Shown: positions 45,601 to 47,411, numbered from the stretch's first letter. The stretch is 64,000 nt of DNA from Candidatus Obscuribacterales bacterium (GCA_021732085.1 JAKFVQ010000008.1:62001-126000); one strand, 5' to 3'. Program-made: numbers and translations. The notes: generated from the letters alone by a model not told the origin.

Positions 45601-47347
45601 CGGCACCATCTTGGAGAGCGTCTTCTCCGGCTCTGCTCCGGCGATCGACCCAACGATTCCGAACTTCTACAACTTGAGCAATGCAGTCGTCTACTTTGAG
45701 AATCAGGGCGCTGCGCTCACATTGAATAAGACCACAATCAACGGAACAGGCGGTCAAATCATCCCACCGCCACCGCCGCCGTCTGGAGGCGAAACGAATA
45801 CTGGTGGATTGGGCAGTGGAAACACAAATCCAAACTTCAACATCAACTCGAACTTCGTCAACACCGGCGTACCAACAGATCGCATTTTCTACAATGTTCA
45901 CCTGACAGGCGGCAGTCAAGCTGTTTCCAGCCTGACAATGGGTGATCAAAGAATGTGGTTCGTGGCCGAGGGTCCGGCTCAGCCATTCGTTCTTGAAGAC
46001 GACAATGAAACCATGATTGTCGGTGCAGAAGGAAGCATCCTTGCATTGCCTGAATCAAGAACGCTTTCTCTACAAAGTGGCAAGCTGGCAGTCTTCGTCA
46101 GCTCGAAGGGCGATCTAGCTATCCAAACTGCATTTGGCATCGTCAATGTTCCAGCCAATGGAGTAGTACTTGTTGATTCAACAAATCCGAATCTGGTACG
46201 CGTCACTAATCTGACAAGCACATCCGCCACAATGTACGTCAACGGAGCGGATACCAATGGCACACCGGGTGCACCAACTCCGATATCAATCGCATTTGGC
46301 GAAGAATTCGTTGTTGCCGGTGCCGGTGCAACCGGATCCGACCTCAGTTCGGCAGGAGATGGTTTCACTCGCACGCCCCTTACCTTCGTGGCAAACATGC
46401 CCAAACTCCGCTTGTTCAAGAACTCCATGAATGTTCGCGAAATTGTTGAACAAGAAAGATTGCTTTCCTGCGGACAAGCACCAGACTGCTTAACCAAGCG
46501 CAAAATCGATGCGCTCAAGGCTGCTGTCGGCGGCGGACGCGGAACTGGATCCAGCAATGGCAGCGGAGGCTCTGGGCCTAGCTCGAACGCCTCACCGCAA
46601 AACAGTCCGAGAACATTGCTCACTCCTAGATCGGGAATGCCATCACTCTCCTTTGCAAAATCGTGGAATCAAATCTGGCAGCAAGCCACCAAGACCGTCA
46701 AACCAGAACCAACGACTGAGCAAATCCTTAGCCCAATTGCATTCAGCTCAAGCATAGGAGCAACAGCTGCAACTATGGGTCAGCTCATGACGGTCAAAAC
46801 CTCGGTCGGTACAATCAAGCACCGTGGCGCGGACATGCACATGATGGGCGAGAAACTGATTCTCAAACGCGGTGAGCTGTTAATTGTCGCAAGCAAACAA
46901 ACAACCATCCACGCCGGCGACTGCACCATCTCGATCGCCCCTGGCACAATTGCACTTGTAAGCAAGGATTCACTTGTAACAAAGGTAAGGAACGTCTGGG
47001 AACCTAAGCAAAATTCGATTCGCCAGTTTGTCGGCAAGAATCATTTAGATATCTCCGCTGGGCAAGAGAGCTTGCTGGGCAAAGACACAGCCTCACTGGC
47101 ATCGGTCTACACAGCCGATGAAATCGGTCGCCGCCGCGTTCGCCACCTTGAGTTGGATACAAGCAAGATCACAACTGCTGAAGTATCTCTGATTAGCTTG
47201 ATGTATAACTCGCCAGTTCTTAACGCAATCGTTAAGAGCGAACAAGGTCACGATGAACAACTCGTCGGCAAGATGTTGAAGATGGCTGCGGCCATCCAGT
47301 CAGTAACAGGTTCACATGGCAGCTACACTAATATGGGCAAGAAGTAG
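9632..47347 (+). CDS. Giant exported beta-helix repeat protein (12,571 aa) with haemagglutinin-like N-terminus and FecR-like C-terminus
   Basis: One uninterrupted frame of 12,571 codons. The TTG start has AAAGG upstream. Residues 1-36 form a signal peptide (Arg-rich start, hydrophobic core, A-L-A-Q-S site). Residues about 45-430 resemble the N-terminal region of filamentous-haemagglutinin-type exoproteins. About 38 copies of a 284-residue unit follow (about residues 430-11,150). Units are built from beta-helix rungs around the cores G-G-N-I-x-L-x-A-x-G, L-T-T-N-G-A, W-T/Y-T, Q-L-A-A-F-G, V-A-Q-G and T-G-D-P. A different Asn/Gly-rich region follows (about 11,150-12,040), then a proline linker (P run near 12,045-12,051), a FecR-like domain (about 12,090-12,235), a linker with two Cys, and a second FecR-like segment (about 12,380-12,450). 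Composition is Gly/Ala/Ser/Thr/Asn and mass is roughly 1.1 MDa (estimate). There is no autotransporter barrel and no TpsB-like partner nearby. It is probably a surface adhesin or sheath protein (inference). Confidence 0.9.
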   Translation: MNFRHRESRVRHSVAFLSLFLVCSSNLLAPMRALAQSADGSSAVQSATPPASALAATPDPLHLDLSSGSATIQAQNTAPVQIQVGGSVTSGSVTGGTGLTINPGQLLTPAQYLALSQIMSGGTQSLVVNDQGAASGGFASIQASTNSIFGSLVIPQNVSLSSIGFNSNSSLSNLGNVNILGSFFSLQNSAGITSVLNMNNLNIGSGGLLSGALPSYSNFLGSVFASNGMTLNVTNNVMNMGTITTPGTLNINAGGSIVNQTINNIQATMSAATINLISNAGQFVNTGLITANANLNINSMLSDLNLNATGGILQSINGSINVRDTLFSGTQNINIAGGDFLAETLNFNAGEGKVYATMNHVSGAVNAYAQCVNMGVAQGDLNINEFAVTGDPIIYNSGGSVNYAGGTTTNADLILVARDNINVTGNISIMPNNVNGAQTGSLFAVAGASFDVNAAVPPPGETTSSGPITLTLKGASTEGGNISTKDINTSGGQAGITTTPHNGGHVTLVAYNGTNNLGTITTGNITTGGLDTGNNGNVRMIAGSPGGLGTAGITTGSINTSGSTGGAPGGSVTLATATPAGGPGPMNILDGTIFLSAATAASYTAGTAQASDIVFNTGSSIITDGQAVSIIAGGNVKFDGTSINTSRTGNSGAGGAIQVAAGAAGGFTTSGSITGLGNILANANTANQGGNILLEAVGNITGNAGSSIQSKTVTGAAQITNLAVVAGGNIDIAPGGIDLTAISGNGGNINIFSGTALTDTGVTITVPTGSPATGGSVRIGNVDTTTTNAGGGSIQIGAFGLSNGTVSTGNINTGGGGVGINGNISISAQAQNKTGLTPAIATGSLNSTGGKGNGGAVTLSTGTPTTAAITITKTTGATAGGTVSFVNDSSNLSDVKVNGDIKTNGATVQVIAGGDIDFGGAEISTVRTLINGNGGQVTLIAGAPTASLGAVKNLGSVRSSGFTPTAGANSAGTIAIFGRGGITQTAGSVIEAKGSINGPTVQASGAAVALLSGASIKVGSIDTTSASSNTLFVSGGTTSVFAGAKYDDAGLNSTVTLTSNTASGTGGTVTTGDINTSATGTSGAGGSVYVVAYGTDGGITTGNINSKGSNSNSGTVALISQGTKGISTGSVATDGSAGGTGTISIGMANPNAAVVQLNRNATLLGTAPTLASTNAAAIDSGANVKTGSLSTNGATITVISGGNIDLNNGSVDASRRSGSGSAGNITLNAGANTTATGSGAIINGGDIKADAFGTGNGGNIFLTSGTGDMSVKSISAAAQGNGASGTLGIVGGGNVKIDGSISLRNDGGNAIQRTAIIYAGATWLQTGLTQATVNATSSATNGTLEITGSIDTTPVTTGAGGNVTMAAFGQNGSIKVTGPSNASGSSAFNSGSFFAVAEGTKLAPGTAAISTGDVTTNAIAGNNPSGSIVMATNKVLSANVNLSPGFSPGMALQPFDATIMNSAGDIKVGNLQTNASTIQIFSGGSLTTGNVTATRTNTVGAGSNIVLMSGIRTTGATGSGSISTGDVKTEGNHITIVGGTGSSTIGKVTANANAVATQGGTILIMGGGDLSASAGVESRSTTAGGGQNLSVIAGAGWTAPNSGQIILQAASASSGTNGALTVGYIDGSSSSTGGGSNINVVAFGAKGTISGSGSINSAGAGTSTSGAVRIVAQGAPATQSNTISFSAGAHINTAGPVANSGAIIIGTADPFAGASQTIGTGNPFPPTAFNYVVNQTILATSPGVSLQNLTTNGTSITVLAGGNLSAGDVNASRNASATVVGSGGNIQLLGGANTVNTLAPGIVSVGSISSNGLASGGVGGNSGSIFVSAGTGNSTIGNINSIAGSGGAASAASSLAVISRGNVSVGNIVQRNSNSPIASQATTQLVAGAEWIYNANATTLVMSAKSTSTAGNLTVAAIDTSPVTGSGGSGNHIRLIAFGPAGAINVNGAQTLGGAASGTFNNGSFVAIAAGNPATNTDIISFASGASVSTVGSSNNTASGTITIATADPLNPAGVAQNIATTNPGVPGYGVNYAAASASATAGISSQALITDGSSVFVQAGGNVNLNAQTISTSRTNGEGAGGNIQIVAGAPVASTGAITGLGNILANARAVTAGVSAAGNSISLVGRSGISFAASASKIESIGAAGAGVSGAGGSVGFLTGGSISAGSVSITLNSQGTGNNSAGSLYALSGSNYLDAGTNAITVNRSVSSGGTGGSIAFGNLDTQALSTLGNGGTVQLGAWGTSGQISVGSIKTGSVGANGGSVILTAQGTGATGGISVSGDIDSRGSTSGAGSVSIGTGDPYTGAATFTFTRSSASSSAGIFYSQNATLLDTAPNIVLQNVTTSGTSISILAGGSITAKDLTSSRILTNGAGGNIAAVAGLSTTATGSGALKIGNVTANGFGTGGGGSITLGGGTSDSSVGDISSVVGSTATAASGNITVFGGGNLTVNSITQRSQGTNATQNTTVVSGAAWTINNNAANSHFTGTFTLATASAAAKGALTVGSINTTGISNATGNNVRLLAFGSNGTINVTGAQTLGGNATNNNGSFTLLAQGSPSSVSDTITFAAGASINTTGADSGSGAVTVATSKPISAASTFGYNGVPTNVNLTYDATIDKAGISLQGITTNGQQILVMAGGNVNFNSQAVNASKIGTVAGGGGFINIISGAPITSTTGAITGLGSVLTNGLTTAPANSGNGGNVTIWGRGGVSMIAGSSIQSMGAAGGSTVAGTAGNVLVMSGGSLDLAPAGITNTGVGSAGAGGSVMLLAGANYTDASPTAASYTFTRAGSTTGGGNIKVGDINISTSSATGSANIVIAIAWGLSFGQIKTGNITTSASGGNGGNVFLVGQGSAATTTIETGNINAFGPTATNGIVSINTGDPYTAGADIALNRTLANFGTAPGIVYNPAVLAGSPSVKVGNVTTNAGPVTILAGGNLTAGNILTNRTAASAGQAGAITLFAGYRTSGTNGSGSVSVGSIDANGTMTGGGGNIFLVSGGDTTISKSISSIASGTGAGGVIQIYSGGNLTVDGNISSRASNAGAGVITLASGVSHVSPTPINLTLNTGLASGGANGKLIVNGVLTTSPVAASNGTGGSINLLAFGPSGTVTLNTTPVTGGAGAFFDGSFTAIAQGTQGGKAITIASDINTTGSASNGGGVIRLLTTDPFTTTFVLVNNGSIVGPNTTALNPTILDAKTSISAQNLTTNAAQILLLAGGSIDAKDLTSTRTNFALNAGSITAIAGLNTASTSNGALTLGNVTANGLLAGQGGTIFLGSGTDDTVIGKISADGGVGANALGGSMVVFAGGNLSVTSVSSRNQNTAGQQNVTLSSGTSWITNAAGTQITFFKDSTAAKAALSVGSIDTSAAAAAAGNHVRLLAFGSAGTISVTGAQNAFGSTGVFANGNYTALAQGSPTGNSDTISFATGANINTNGGTNGGGSVLVAVSKPTNANSTFNYGTQPGGIAFTYDQTIDKAGISIQSISTNGASVFVSAGGNVNFNSQGVNTSKSGTAGGGGSVTVIAGAPVTATGALTGLGSVIAEGFSPGPASGGSGGLVVLLGRSGLNMVAGSKISTVGQANGVAANGGTVLAASGGDLILAPSGIFTSGAGTTGSSGAVNLVAGANYGDANLVPTTISLTPSGSTSGGNVSVGQLNAATTATGNANGGGVNIVAWGTGSSNGQVKVSGNIRTSGSGTGISGNLVIAAQGSASTNTIETGDIITSGGAPSSGGVLINTGDPYTAAATPTMNRTSGGISGPGVVFSTTTLAGSPSVKLGNVTTNGGGVFIGAGGNLTAGNITTDRTSGVTAQAGNIVLYGGYRTSGGPGAGVVSVGALSANNTALGAGGQILITSGTGTTVFANSISTNGNGPGSNLGGVIQIYAGGDLRFDGSISSRGQNNTGANNVTLAAGASTVAVNTNTITVSPTGGSSGALVVNGTINTSPTTLTGVGGAINLLGFGPAGTVYLDAAPISGGAGTSADGAITIVAAGQKAGSAITITKDINTNSGSAGTGGAIRLVTADPLLNPLTTSVNFTNSFNTTTYNQAILAAGPSISAQNLTTNGAGVFVLAGGDVSVGNITTTRIAGSTAASGGFISVLAGARTIGPTGAGSIKALGTLTADGLSAGGGIILLLSGTAGLTINNVIQSNAGAGAFAGGHINIISGGDLTLSNSINSRGGTGGGSSQNTFASGAGWTVGATTNNFSIDPALASGGANGKLILSGNVDFSPTVSGSAGNLNLAAFGNNGSIQINSAPNLKGVGAFNNGNLIAIAQGTAAGNAIVSTVNLSTASGGTNIGTGQIRLLTADPFAGIATMNISPGGTFTLSTTTMNQSVLSAGTGISILDAKTDGAMIQILAGGNVSAGNIDASRSATLTGSGGVINILAGTRTTGPAGAGTITSLGTVTSNALNSGDGGAIVIASGTTAASISKDINSNSTAGGRGGNILLVSASDATIGMNVNARGVNANQSNVYISAGQNWSVNGNTLSLDPSLASAGTNGALLVTGSINTSPSSGANVASGNVFLAALGAKGTITLNTLPQMTAVGAANSGSFTAVAQGTPATPSNTIFINGSINTTGGNGGTGAITLVTGDPFAAVSNITLTGPAMPASAVALNATTLAASPGIQVQNLTTNGAAITVIAGGNIAVGNVASTRLTGTGNGGAINLIAGANMTATGSGGFTSLGSVTANAIQGTGGNILIAAGTGGLTINGAVTTTSTGGTAGTGGNLSIISGGDLAVNGTITSRTINGSNTVATILLAAGAGWTMESTAPHGIVIDPSTPGANGKLTITAIQANSTNTGAGTNVNLLAFGANGTISSAGNIITKGSAGKTSGSFTAIAQGVKAYGTDSITLLNVDSSGGTAGTGAINIYTGDPYTAKVTVSRTTALASAAPDVASYNKNITGSGVSTGSLTTNGANASALAAGDLKITGLVTANGAAANAGNITLVAGLTATGAAVQNTGLLIGGGVSATSNGGNGGNILIAAGKGGAPNSVILNSLAANTTAGANAKGGSVNVVSGAGVAISGSILTNSATGDAGNIFVTAGADWRLDATNLTIDPTTSAASTQGGINITTNLTANTTAAGKSGGNIQLGSFGSAGGIQVSGTISNGGLGAGTSGIVTVVAQANATLGTNTIVLPSINTTGGAAASGAINIYTGIPLTGAPVNVVRATGVSPTLGLNNFTASITGAGIQTGALTTNGATINVLGAGNVSVSSATSTSAAAAGGSISLVAGLAPVGSATNAGALTVGNVISTGGGGAGGNILIASGSGGAASIGVLSSSQTGGAASTSGNINVIAANALTISNAITSSSTVAGGSSGSVFIATGAQWSMDGTDLTIDATTSKSSASSNLTINSSVRADGNSGSSAGGNIQLAAFGPNGVINASAGTILTDGETGKQSGFITIVNQANVNVSSIVLPAMSTVGLVAGPTGSINIYTGDPLVANASVTRATGAAPTLGLSNFNNSITKSSISITGVVMTNGAAINVLAAKDVQITGQVLSAGSGSVAGGDITIVSGLRTTGAQAGPGTLTLLGDVTSDGDLAKAGNILLASGSALAVGNVSARQTGNAAGGGGHINIVSASNLTVNGQVRSTYAGNVATDAGGNIFLASGAAWSMDAANLTIDATASQGSTSGIMTISNNVLSNGTNLGAGGNIQLAAFGYAAGTINASAGTLNSAGGGGAKSGLVTIIAQGDVAGNSIVLPSSLSTTAGAAGTGAINIYTGDPLTANANIVRPTATAPILGTSNFTNNITKSGITGNIVTTNKAAVSVLAAGNLTLTGDAASGGVANVTLVAGLRTTGASSAGTGILNVNFVNAGNSAGDGGNILLAAGTGGMVLNQPVVSTSLAGGASGKAGNINIVSGGDIQIKSLISSNSAFNGGQAGNVFMSSGSYWTMDASDLNIDQAKSASSSTGSITSTNSGQILAQGTGTTGTGGSIQIAANGANGTISLDPLGSIKTRSNGQAGAVTIIAQSNTVGNSISVPSIDTIGDATGGGDVTIYTGDPFTANATVSRATGAAPILGLTNYDPSITNAGIKTAFISTGGGDINVVAAGNVSTSSISAGNSLGDSGNATLVAGFRSTGTVGTGVLTVTGNVATGTGAGKPGNILLVGGNGGATSSSITGSITASSGSAQTSGNIAIVTGSGLDVGGDIITTGFSASTNSIFIATGASWTMNGTDLTIDAAASATSTNGAFVQTAGKSISTGTAGTGSTGSVQIAAFGTGGTISGASNGIFTSGFGGTNGAVRLVAQANVAGNSTKVGNISTVGGAVGSGLIDVYTGQPLTANVTISRSTVDPPTLESANYLAGITNSGVQTGNLTTTGSSISVVAAGNTSVGNVASFTGTKGGDITLIAGMRLPAAATVGTGVLTTGGQVSASGGSVSGGNVLLASGSGGTATIGGPISASSATGTAGRVNVISAAGINFGDRVTADGAVASSIFISSGTSWRLDATTLSIDAAQSQASAAGGITFAGPNAGASARGLGAGASGGRIQIGAFGVGGFVDMPASGILSTRGDITSGDISVVAAGINGSGQSIFLPNVDAYSNAVGSAAINICTGNPLTANATVTRATGAGPTLDSASYIAGQTNGNISTTNLLTNGGSISVVGVQDVNTGSVTSKADATGNGGNVTLVAGMRASGLNGAGALNIVGDIDSSAFVSGDGGRVLLAGGSSIGVGAITTTGANTGNGGNIAAVSGGNLTVINTISASSGGSAGSKSGDITLVSGAAWSLGAAALTIDANASALTTNGTLTVTKAISSLGGNVRLIAMGTAGTITTDDIFSGSFVGPDGNVQLIAQQTNAGLSITTKNISTTLSSNITGGTIDVWTADALTAGSTTSISRTTATGATFVPTYAGQQTGALLGTLTTSGANITALTGGGLSTSGISSTVTVPGGTGSGGNISIVAGAPAGGNGAFVNFGSIDASAIESAPSAGFNGGTVSIVARSGITNTGNITSKGVGTTGNGGNVALISGGGISAVDITTTAAGNGTGGSLFALSGASFGGASGATFTIQDAISTGGNIFLGNLETSAFLKSGSVQLGNASADGIIQTGSITTKGNQPSGFVTVVNQSRDAATTISTGFIQALAGGAINLATADPLSGDLVYTKATATTDAPLTVTFDPAIDQSSIQTKNLQTYGHEINVLAGANINLLGAGGVTVSTTPQLSGAGANISLIAGAAATSLGGKITNLNAIISAAKNDGSATQGYAGGNVFVAARSGVNVQGGIDTRGVTAAGNAGNGGNVIVLSGGDATFGGDINTTASGGNATTKSGSVAIFAGAKYGDAGPASTTISGAGAGGTVVTQNIDTSFSGALGTAGNVQIAAWGLFNGTITVNGDITTRATFLGVAGNVSLVAQAELSGNSISVGNVLAGAGGADAGAGGAVLLATADALASGATLTATRSTATVAGSINATVNNNILNSSIVSGGIATQGQSVTILSANNYTNANAFGIKTTPSNATNPNGGDITIVTGMRTTAGVRDGIINMVGPIVSDGFQGNAGNVLLATASIAFAPALPSISANAPNAALAASGGKVTILAGGSLNLTDVQARNAGGSGSSIFASSGTNWVIDSAASQITIAPSPSAGGTLTVAGTLDTSAQSAGGKGGNIQLAAFGAGGKISSTGSSQINLFGSSAQGGSFTAVAQGAPGAATNTISINNDISTNGGTVNIVTGDPLSASATITIASPVSPTLTPTLTNATGNAGIAVSNVTSGGGAINILAGGNIGASKGASIISSTGLSGGNINIIAGLRVSGANGAGAVSGILSINSSSISGTAGNVLVATGASVSSLGSINASANGGIFDAGNISVVAANSLSLNGPISAFAGQSGKGGQVFIAAGAEWNVSATDLVINANAPGASGSLTVASGITTSNGGVAGSSGGNVSLAALGTVGTIQVSGPIDTAGGAGGTNGNISIVAQGNTAPSNNSIVLDSDITTALTVGGASGTGTISIGTGDPLTANATISRSTAAGPAIAINVDTSITNSGVSTKALTTRGADINVYAAGYLTSTDITSNGLGAGGDISLFAGMSGGTANGIGSAKVGAISSTGLVGNGGDILVVSGQDFTTVSGAINSSSLTEGQAGAVNVVGGGLVNIQGSVNAKGSALLSLIGAGSGGNVVLAGGADYSINSGTNVLTITSAGSGVAAGALVIAGPIDTRGAGNGDGGAIKLASFGSLGGITVGNLSSHGAGTGKNGDVVAVSAGAIGISTGAVDTTNGGFGGSGGGGAIDIGTSKPISTVTLNTKTGISSGTFAYDSANLIANASVFMSGARTNGQHINVFAGQNIAMNTADVIASKTNGDGAGGQISLFAALGNNSGGLFSLGNVRADAGQVSAGAADGGCIFLSSGNGGTQITGNLSADGAAVGAGPPAGNGGAIGVVSRGGINITANISSKGAALVGAGGSVTLASGDAWTFNSASKTFTITSTASGASGTLNVGGSITTEAGAGSGANGGLVQLGAFGSTGSINVTSSITTAGAGAALNGDLIAIAQGNGPGNTISIGSINTGGASGGGGSVTLGTSAPLTAPATVTFNCATCVVTGNFTFDPASLASGGISIGNGGITTDGTPININAGGGIAFNNGNVSSSRTSVVGNGGAIAINAGLSGTGAITGLGSVQANAAAGIINTGGNGGNILITAQSGITFATGASVSSNGAANLIASGNGGNINLVSGGDISLPGSIESKGRGVAGNGGNVLAATGASYTIVGSTLTISANPSATGGDLSIGGSIETTSELLSAGSGGNVQLGAFGTAAGAGGNVTVTGAITTAGQTIGTNGNITAIAGSTATGISLSLGGDLNSCGICGLTGGAITLATTTPLDTVAAQTLIINTTSGAISGSNFSANVNGVPLSANSSIKTNALLTSGAAITAIAGKDIDVQGKTVSSSSLVLNGGNISLIASAGSGLGTLMNLGTVDSSAILGSAGNILLTSGLGGISSSSSISSNSPFSGGNLNVVSRGTVSLTGAINTRGAGNLAGQSSGEILIAGGVSWTLGATDITTGAATGADGSVTIGGDIDTTFGTGLGFAGNGGNVQIAAYGALGTVSTRAISTAGKGAGANGDVLIVAGGTFASSSTAITVDGAIDTTNAGVDGANGGSVTLSTNNPQGAAIIIDRVNGTHLGKFVANADLANAFAGISAKSISTDGQKVSIFAGDSINMNDGSITTTRTNAAGKGNGGDVIVLSALATASGSLTDIKSITTNARAENNSAFLGGNVLLTSGTGGLTITEDINTSASLNPGSSGKAGSISILSQGSLDISGDLTGKSHAGAGGAITLASGASFTTAAGEVILNAAPSGANGALNVTGNIDSSSFLAPGTGGNIQVGAFGSTGTVNISGTLNSKGVAKGGDVIVAPGGTSTGNTITIANDIDAAGGSITIATSSPLNTGSGAQVKFSETNGALVSGVYAPVVADLATDGSVSTKSLITKDAPITVLSSTDINFNGGSVAATSNAGDGGNINLIGAAANDVGKVFGLNEIRSFTNGTANAGGNILVTAGTGGLFITGDITSLGSDKGGAVSLVSHGDVSVLGAINSSATTGSGPLSTGGEVIVASGAKFTVSDTAITVQSGAFSPTGGSISIGNKFGGGGISTRAGVSGSVVGNGGNIQIVAQGSNGNVLMFNSSTFNTAGAETGTNGNILILGEGDSISGGYFDTTNAGSDGSGGGGSVTIQTIGSKISKGGMVIDRSTGPDGNTFNPNGTPSTLGDVSLRSINTDGGDISVLAGNDVVFNGEANSSRINAIGGNGGNISILSAAVTATGKLTGLSQVNSSAGTPAAGGANGGNILLLTGTGGMSVGPLNSSGAAATGGAGNAGAINLVSGGGISFGGDLIARGAGDGNGANVLLSSGTGYTVSGSTLSIGAVASTPVGGQINMPGTIDTSAVTGSNGSGGNIQIGAFGTNGIVSISGDIFTSGQGSGSNGSIAILTAGDDTSIQLDKAVSTCVGCGTATGGSITLATTNPLQTTAPAGQVDIDISTGLVTGSFGVNLDDLNKGASINAQSLTTNGAPIVVIAGKDINLNTNNVSSASITGGNGGDITLMAAAGDASGALLNVLNVSSNALTAGNGGNILMSSGTAGLTIDGTINASSPGNFGTAGAINVISAGDLSVTGAITGTAGDGGIGSTVLLSSGAGFSVSAGQLVIGATPATIAGGAINITGAIDVSVGDGGIGGSVQAGAFGESGTVTVDGGITTFADGANTDGSILLVAGGKTGITISTGALTTTTKTSQSQVGGSITLATNAPLSGVNTVAVTVLGGSVTGTFEANFGTVQADASIKTSDLTTNGAQVMVLAGSNIDFNSGSVITNKNLGLGGNGGNVLIYGAAGNPAGSVTGLVDIQANAQDSPLSPTNGGNIVVTAGTGGLNMTGNISSNGAVGPGSTNGGNIALVSGGDLTIGGNISGRPGDGGTGSQVLLASGASYTFASPGSLTINAATSSTAGAINVNGDIDVSALAVGSSSGGSVQIGAFGDFGTVAVQGKISTSGWSSGVGGSITIASAGVGNIDSIVLNDALNTCAGCVVPSGSITLATTAPLAAGGQVVFDAQTGAISSGAFSSNITALSNDASISAKALTTHSADINVLAGNNINFNGNSISSAGFSSTPGGNINLIAAAGNTGGGLTGTTSVDSSTVDPIGAGGNILMVSGTAGLSVGTVSSSGGSAGGNVSIVSGGDLTVDSVTSKGTGTTAAVIGGNILLASGASYSVTDKTVTITSAGSGVPSAVLNVTTGLDTSAQVVTNGLGGNVQLAAFGGSGTINATSINTAGSGPAGTNGNIIATAGGAAGTTITLGDVDTTGGLAGGEAGGGTISIGTNAPLVSGATLIIDRSSGSVAGTTTVSTTSLSNDADISVNSLTTNGADINVLAGHNIDFSNGSGVVYASRFNTDGNGGNVSIVAAAGDQTGKINALQSVTTSGSSSFSANSKGGNILLVSGSGGLEVGDLIAEGAAAFAGKGGNGGNINAISGGDLKVTGLSSTKGGLAAGSAGNILLAAGANYSVTDNTVKISPTSTAASGSLIVGGDLTATTQVGANGNGGTVQLGAFGSAGSIQVNGTIRTAGDGTGNDGNVTIVAEGSPSSGPAILISNTIDTSDQGAANNALTGSVQIGTTSALASAMTIDRSSGATFGAIAVDKSNITPNNIQSGDLTTNGASITVVAGQVATLGNVSSVRTAGPEAGGNIYIDGGQILTVLDVTANSLSGNGGKIDLTSGVQLFSNNVSSSGGVTGGVINITGATSATKGAGIQITGTLTANGNGGDGGTITVSAKNEGSLTVSGSIYANSASTNGGTVNVKYNSTGGVPFQIGGSSLNGIAGSIHADGLVDGGTVNISNNSSSEPMIIVGASPNPGDGDISAASTGAGNLGNINFNQPNQTVSVTTSGNLTGLVNSTGADITIETTAVNTTLTANNIVSSVGSIVLKATDPGATININGGITGKTDVIIESGGNIFRTNGAGVISTGATNTAYLTAGTGGTGDIGASGTEIFSQAARLNISAVNGSAYLSQFGSVSIDGANVLDVLDLQSDSNIDIAGNINQTSGTGLVNLHVTTGAGSITQSNPSAVLTANEIQLSTINGNIGNLTGNVPIVTQTGTGGLSLNTSNKGSGSGFVSDTSSNLLLNKSTLGGALRIDAAAIETAGDITANVITMNTDQLINDFVIDGNTDIFANSKTSNGLFINQSFGNGTMRAKTITLTAPLGNVDAEQDFWDGDVTGSALNMFSAISCCGSLVARDITAGTDIWLGAADKLTVSGNIVSNTGNINLGADNDITNNAVLNAKAGGIDVQTIFGPFNNNGSMLASGGQITIASFCCGDINFNAGSTANASQDILVYSSGKVNIGSVGGAAVTLSAGRATTSSTATPMGPNTVTSNGMIAILANDDINIYENASLSSRGGMGAKAGGTGDLILSTFGNIQIGNKNTLTSFGGYGIFDAAGNINIGESAIFTVAKLDDAGGTYVSSKGVTFPNTTGGGIAMLAGSTQSPAYLQNQLDTMMLNRGSSPQFLVTGTPFDQSSPNLVATGGTILESVFSGSAPAIDPTIPNFYNLSNAVVYFENQGAALTLNKTTINGTGGQIIPPPPPPSGGETNTGGLGSGNTNPNFNINSNFVNTGVPTDRIFYNVHLTGGSQAVSSLTMGDQRMWFVAEGPAQPFVLEDDNETMIVGAEGSILALPESRTLSLQSGKLAVFVSSKGDLAIQTAFGIVNVPANGVVLVDSTNPNLVRVTNLTSTSATMYVNGADTNGTPGAPTPISIAFGEEFVVAGAGATGSDLSSAGDGFTRTPLTFVANMPKLRLFKNSMNVREIVEQERLLSCGQAPDCLTKRKIDALKAAVGGGRGTGSSNGSGGSGPSSNASPQNSPRTLLTPRSGMPSLSFAKSWNQIWQQATKTVKPEPTTEQILSPIAFSSSIGATAATMGQLMTVKTSVGTIKHRGADMHMMGEKLILKRGELLIVASKQTTIHAGDCTISIAPGTIALVSKDSLVTKVRNVWEPKQNSIRQFVGKNHLDISAGQESLLGKDTASLASVYTADEIGRRRVRHLELDTSKITTAEVSLISLMYNSPVLNAIVKSEQGHDEQLVGKMLKMAAAIQSVTGSHGSYTNMGKK
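11359..43150 (+). repeat. Array of about 38 repeats of ~852 bp (~284 aa) within the giant gene
   Basis: The landmark T-(G/A/T/S)-x-P recurs at about 11359, 12211, 13072, 13920, 14750, 15647, 16529, 17397, 18271, 19121, 19963, 20833, 21680, 22531, 23386, 24230, 25080, 25922, 26776, 27613, 28446, 29277, 30085, 30888, 31760, 32610, 33454, 34288, 35146, 36030, 36888, 37718, 38592, 39448, 40290, 41155, 41997 and 42877. That is 37 intervals averaging 852 bp, all between about 800 and 900. The units are strongly diverged in DNA sequence but keep the same order of beta-helix motifs. Positions were found by eye and are accurate to a few bases. Confidence 0.9.
16529..21680 (+). repeat. Duplicated block of three repeat units (~2.57 kb each)
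   Basis: Within the array, three consecutive unit types recur in the same order. A: K-D-L-T-S-S-R near 16711 and K-D-L-T-S-T-R near 19291. B: T-I-D-K-A-G-I-S with N-F-N-S-Q near 17560 and again near 20122. C: L-A-G-S-P-S-V-K near 18370 and again near 20930, with G-G-A-G-A-F-F-D versus G-G-A-G-T-S-A-D following. The offsets are 2,560-2,590 bp, three units. Confidence 0.75.
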
Positions 47348-47411
47348 GTCGGTTGAATCGCGAAAAGCACACAACCACTCCCGCCTGCACTTCGTCGAAA
47401 GCGGAGGATCT

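Noticed and set aside
10474..47037. Many long minus-strand and alternate-frame open frames (up to about 300 codons) across the giant gene
   Set aside because: They encode Pro/Val/Ala-rich low-complexity sequence, the predictable antisense reading of a Gly/Ser/Thr/Asn-rich repeat gene with few stop codons. They have no ribosome sites and recur with the repeat period.
47316..47411. Upstream extension of the small two-helix membrane protein into the giant gene
   Set aside because: The extension lacks a ribosome site and reads through coding sequence of the giant gene; GTG 47412 has GGAGGA directly upstream.
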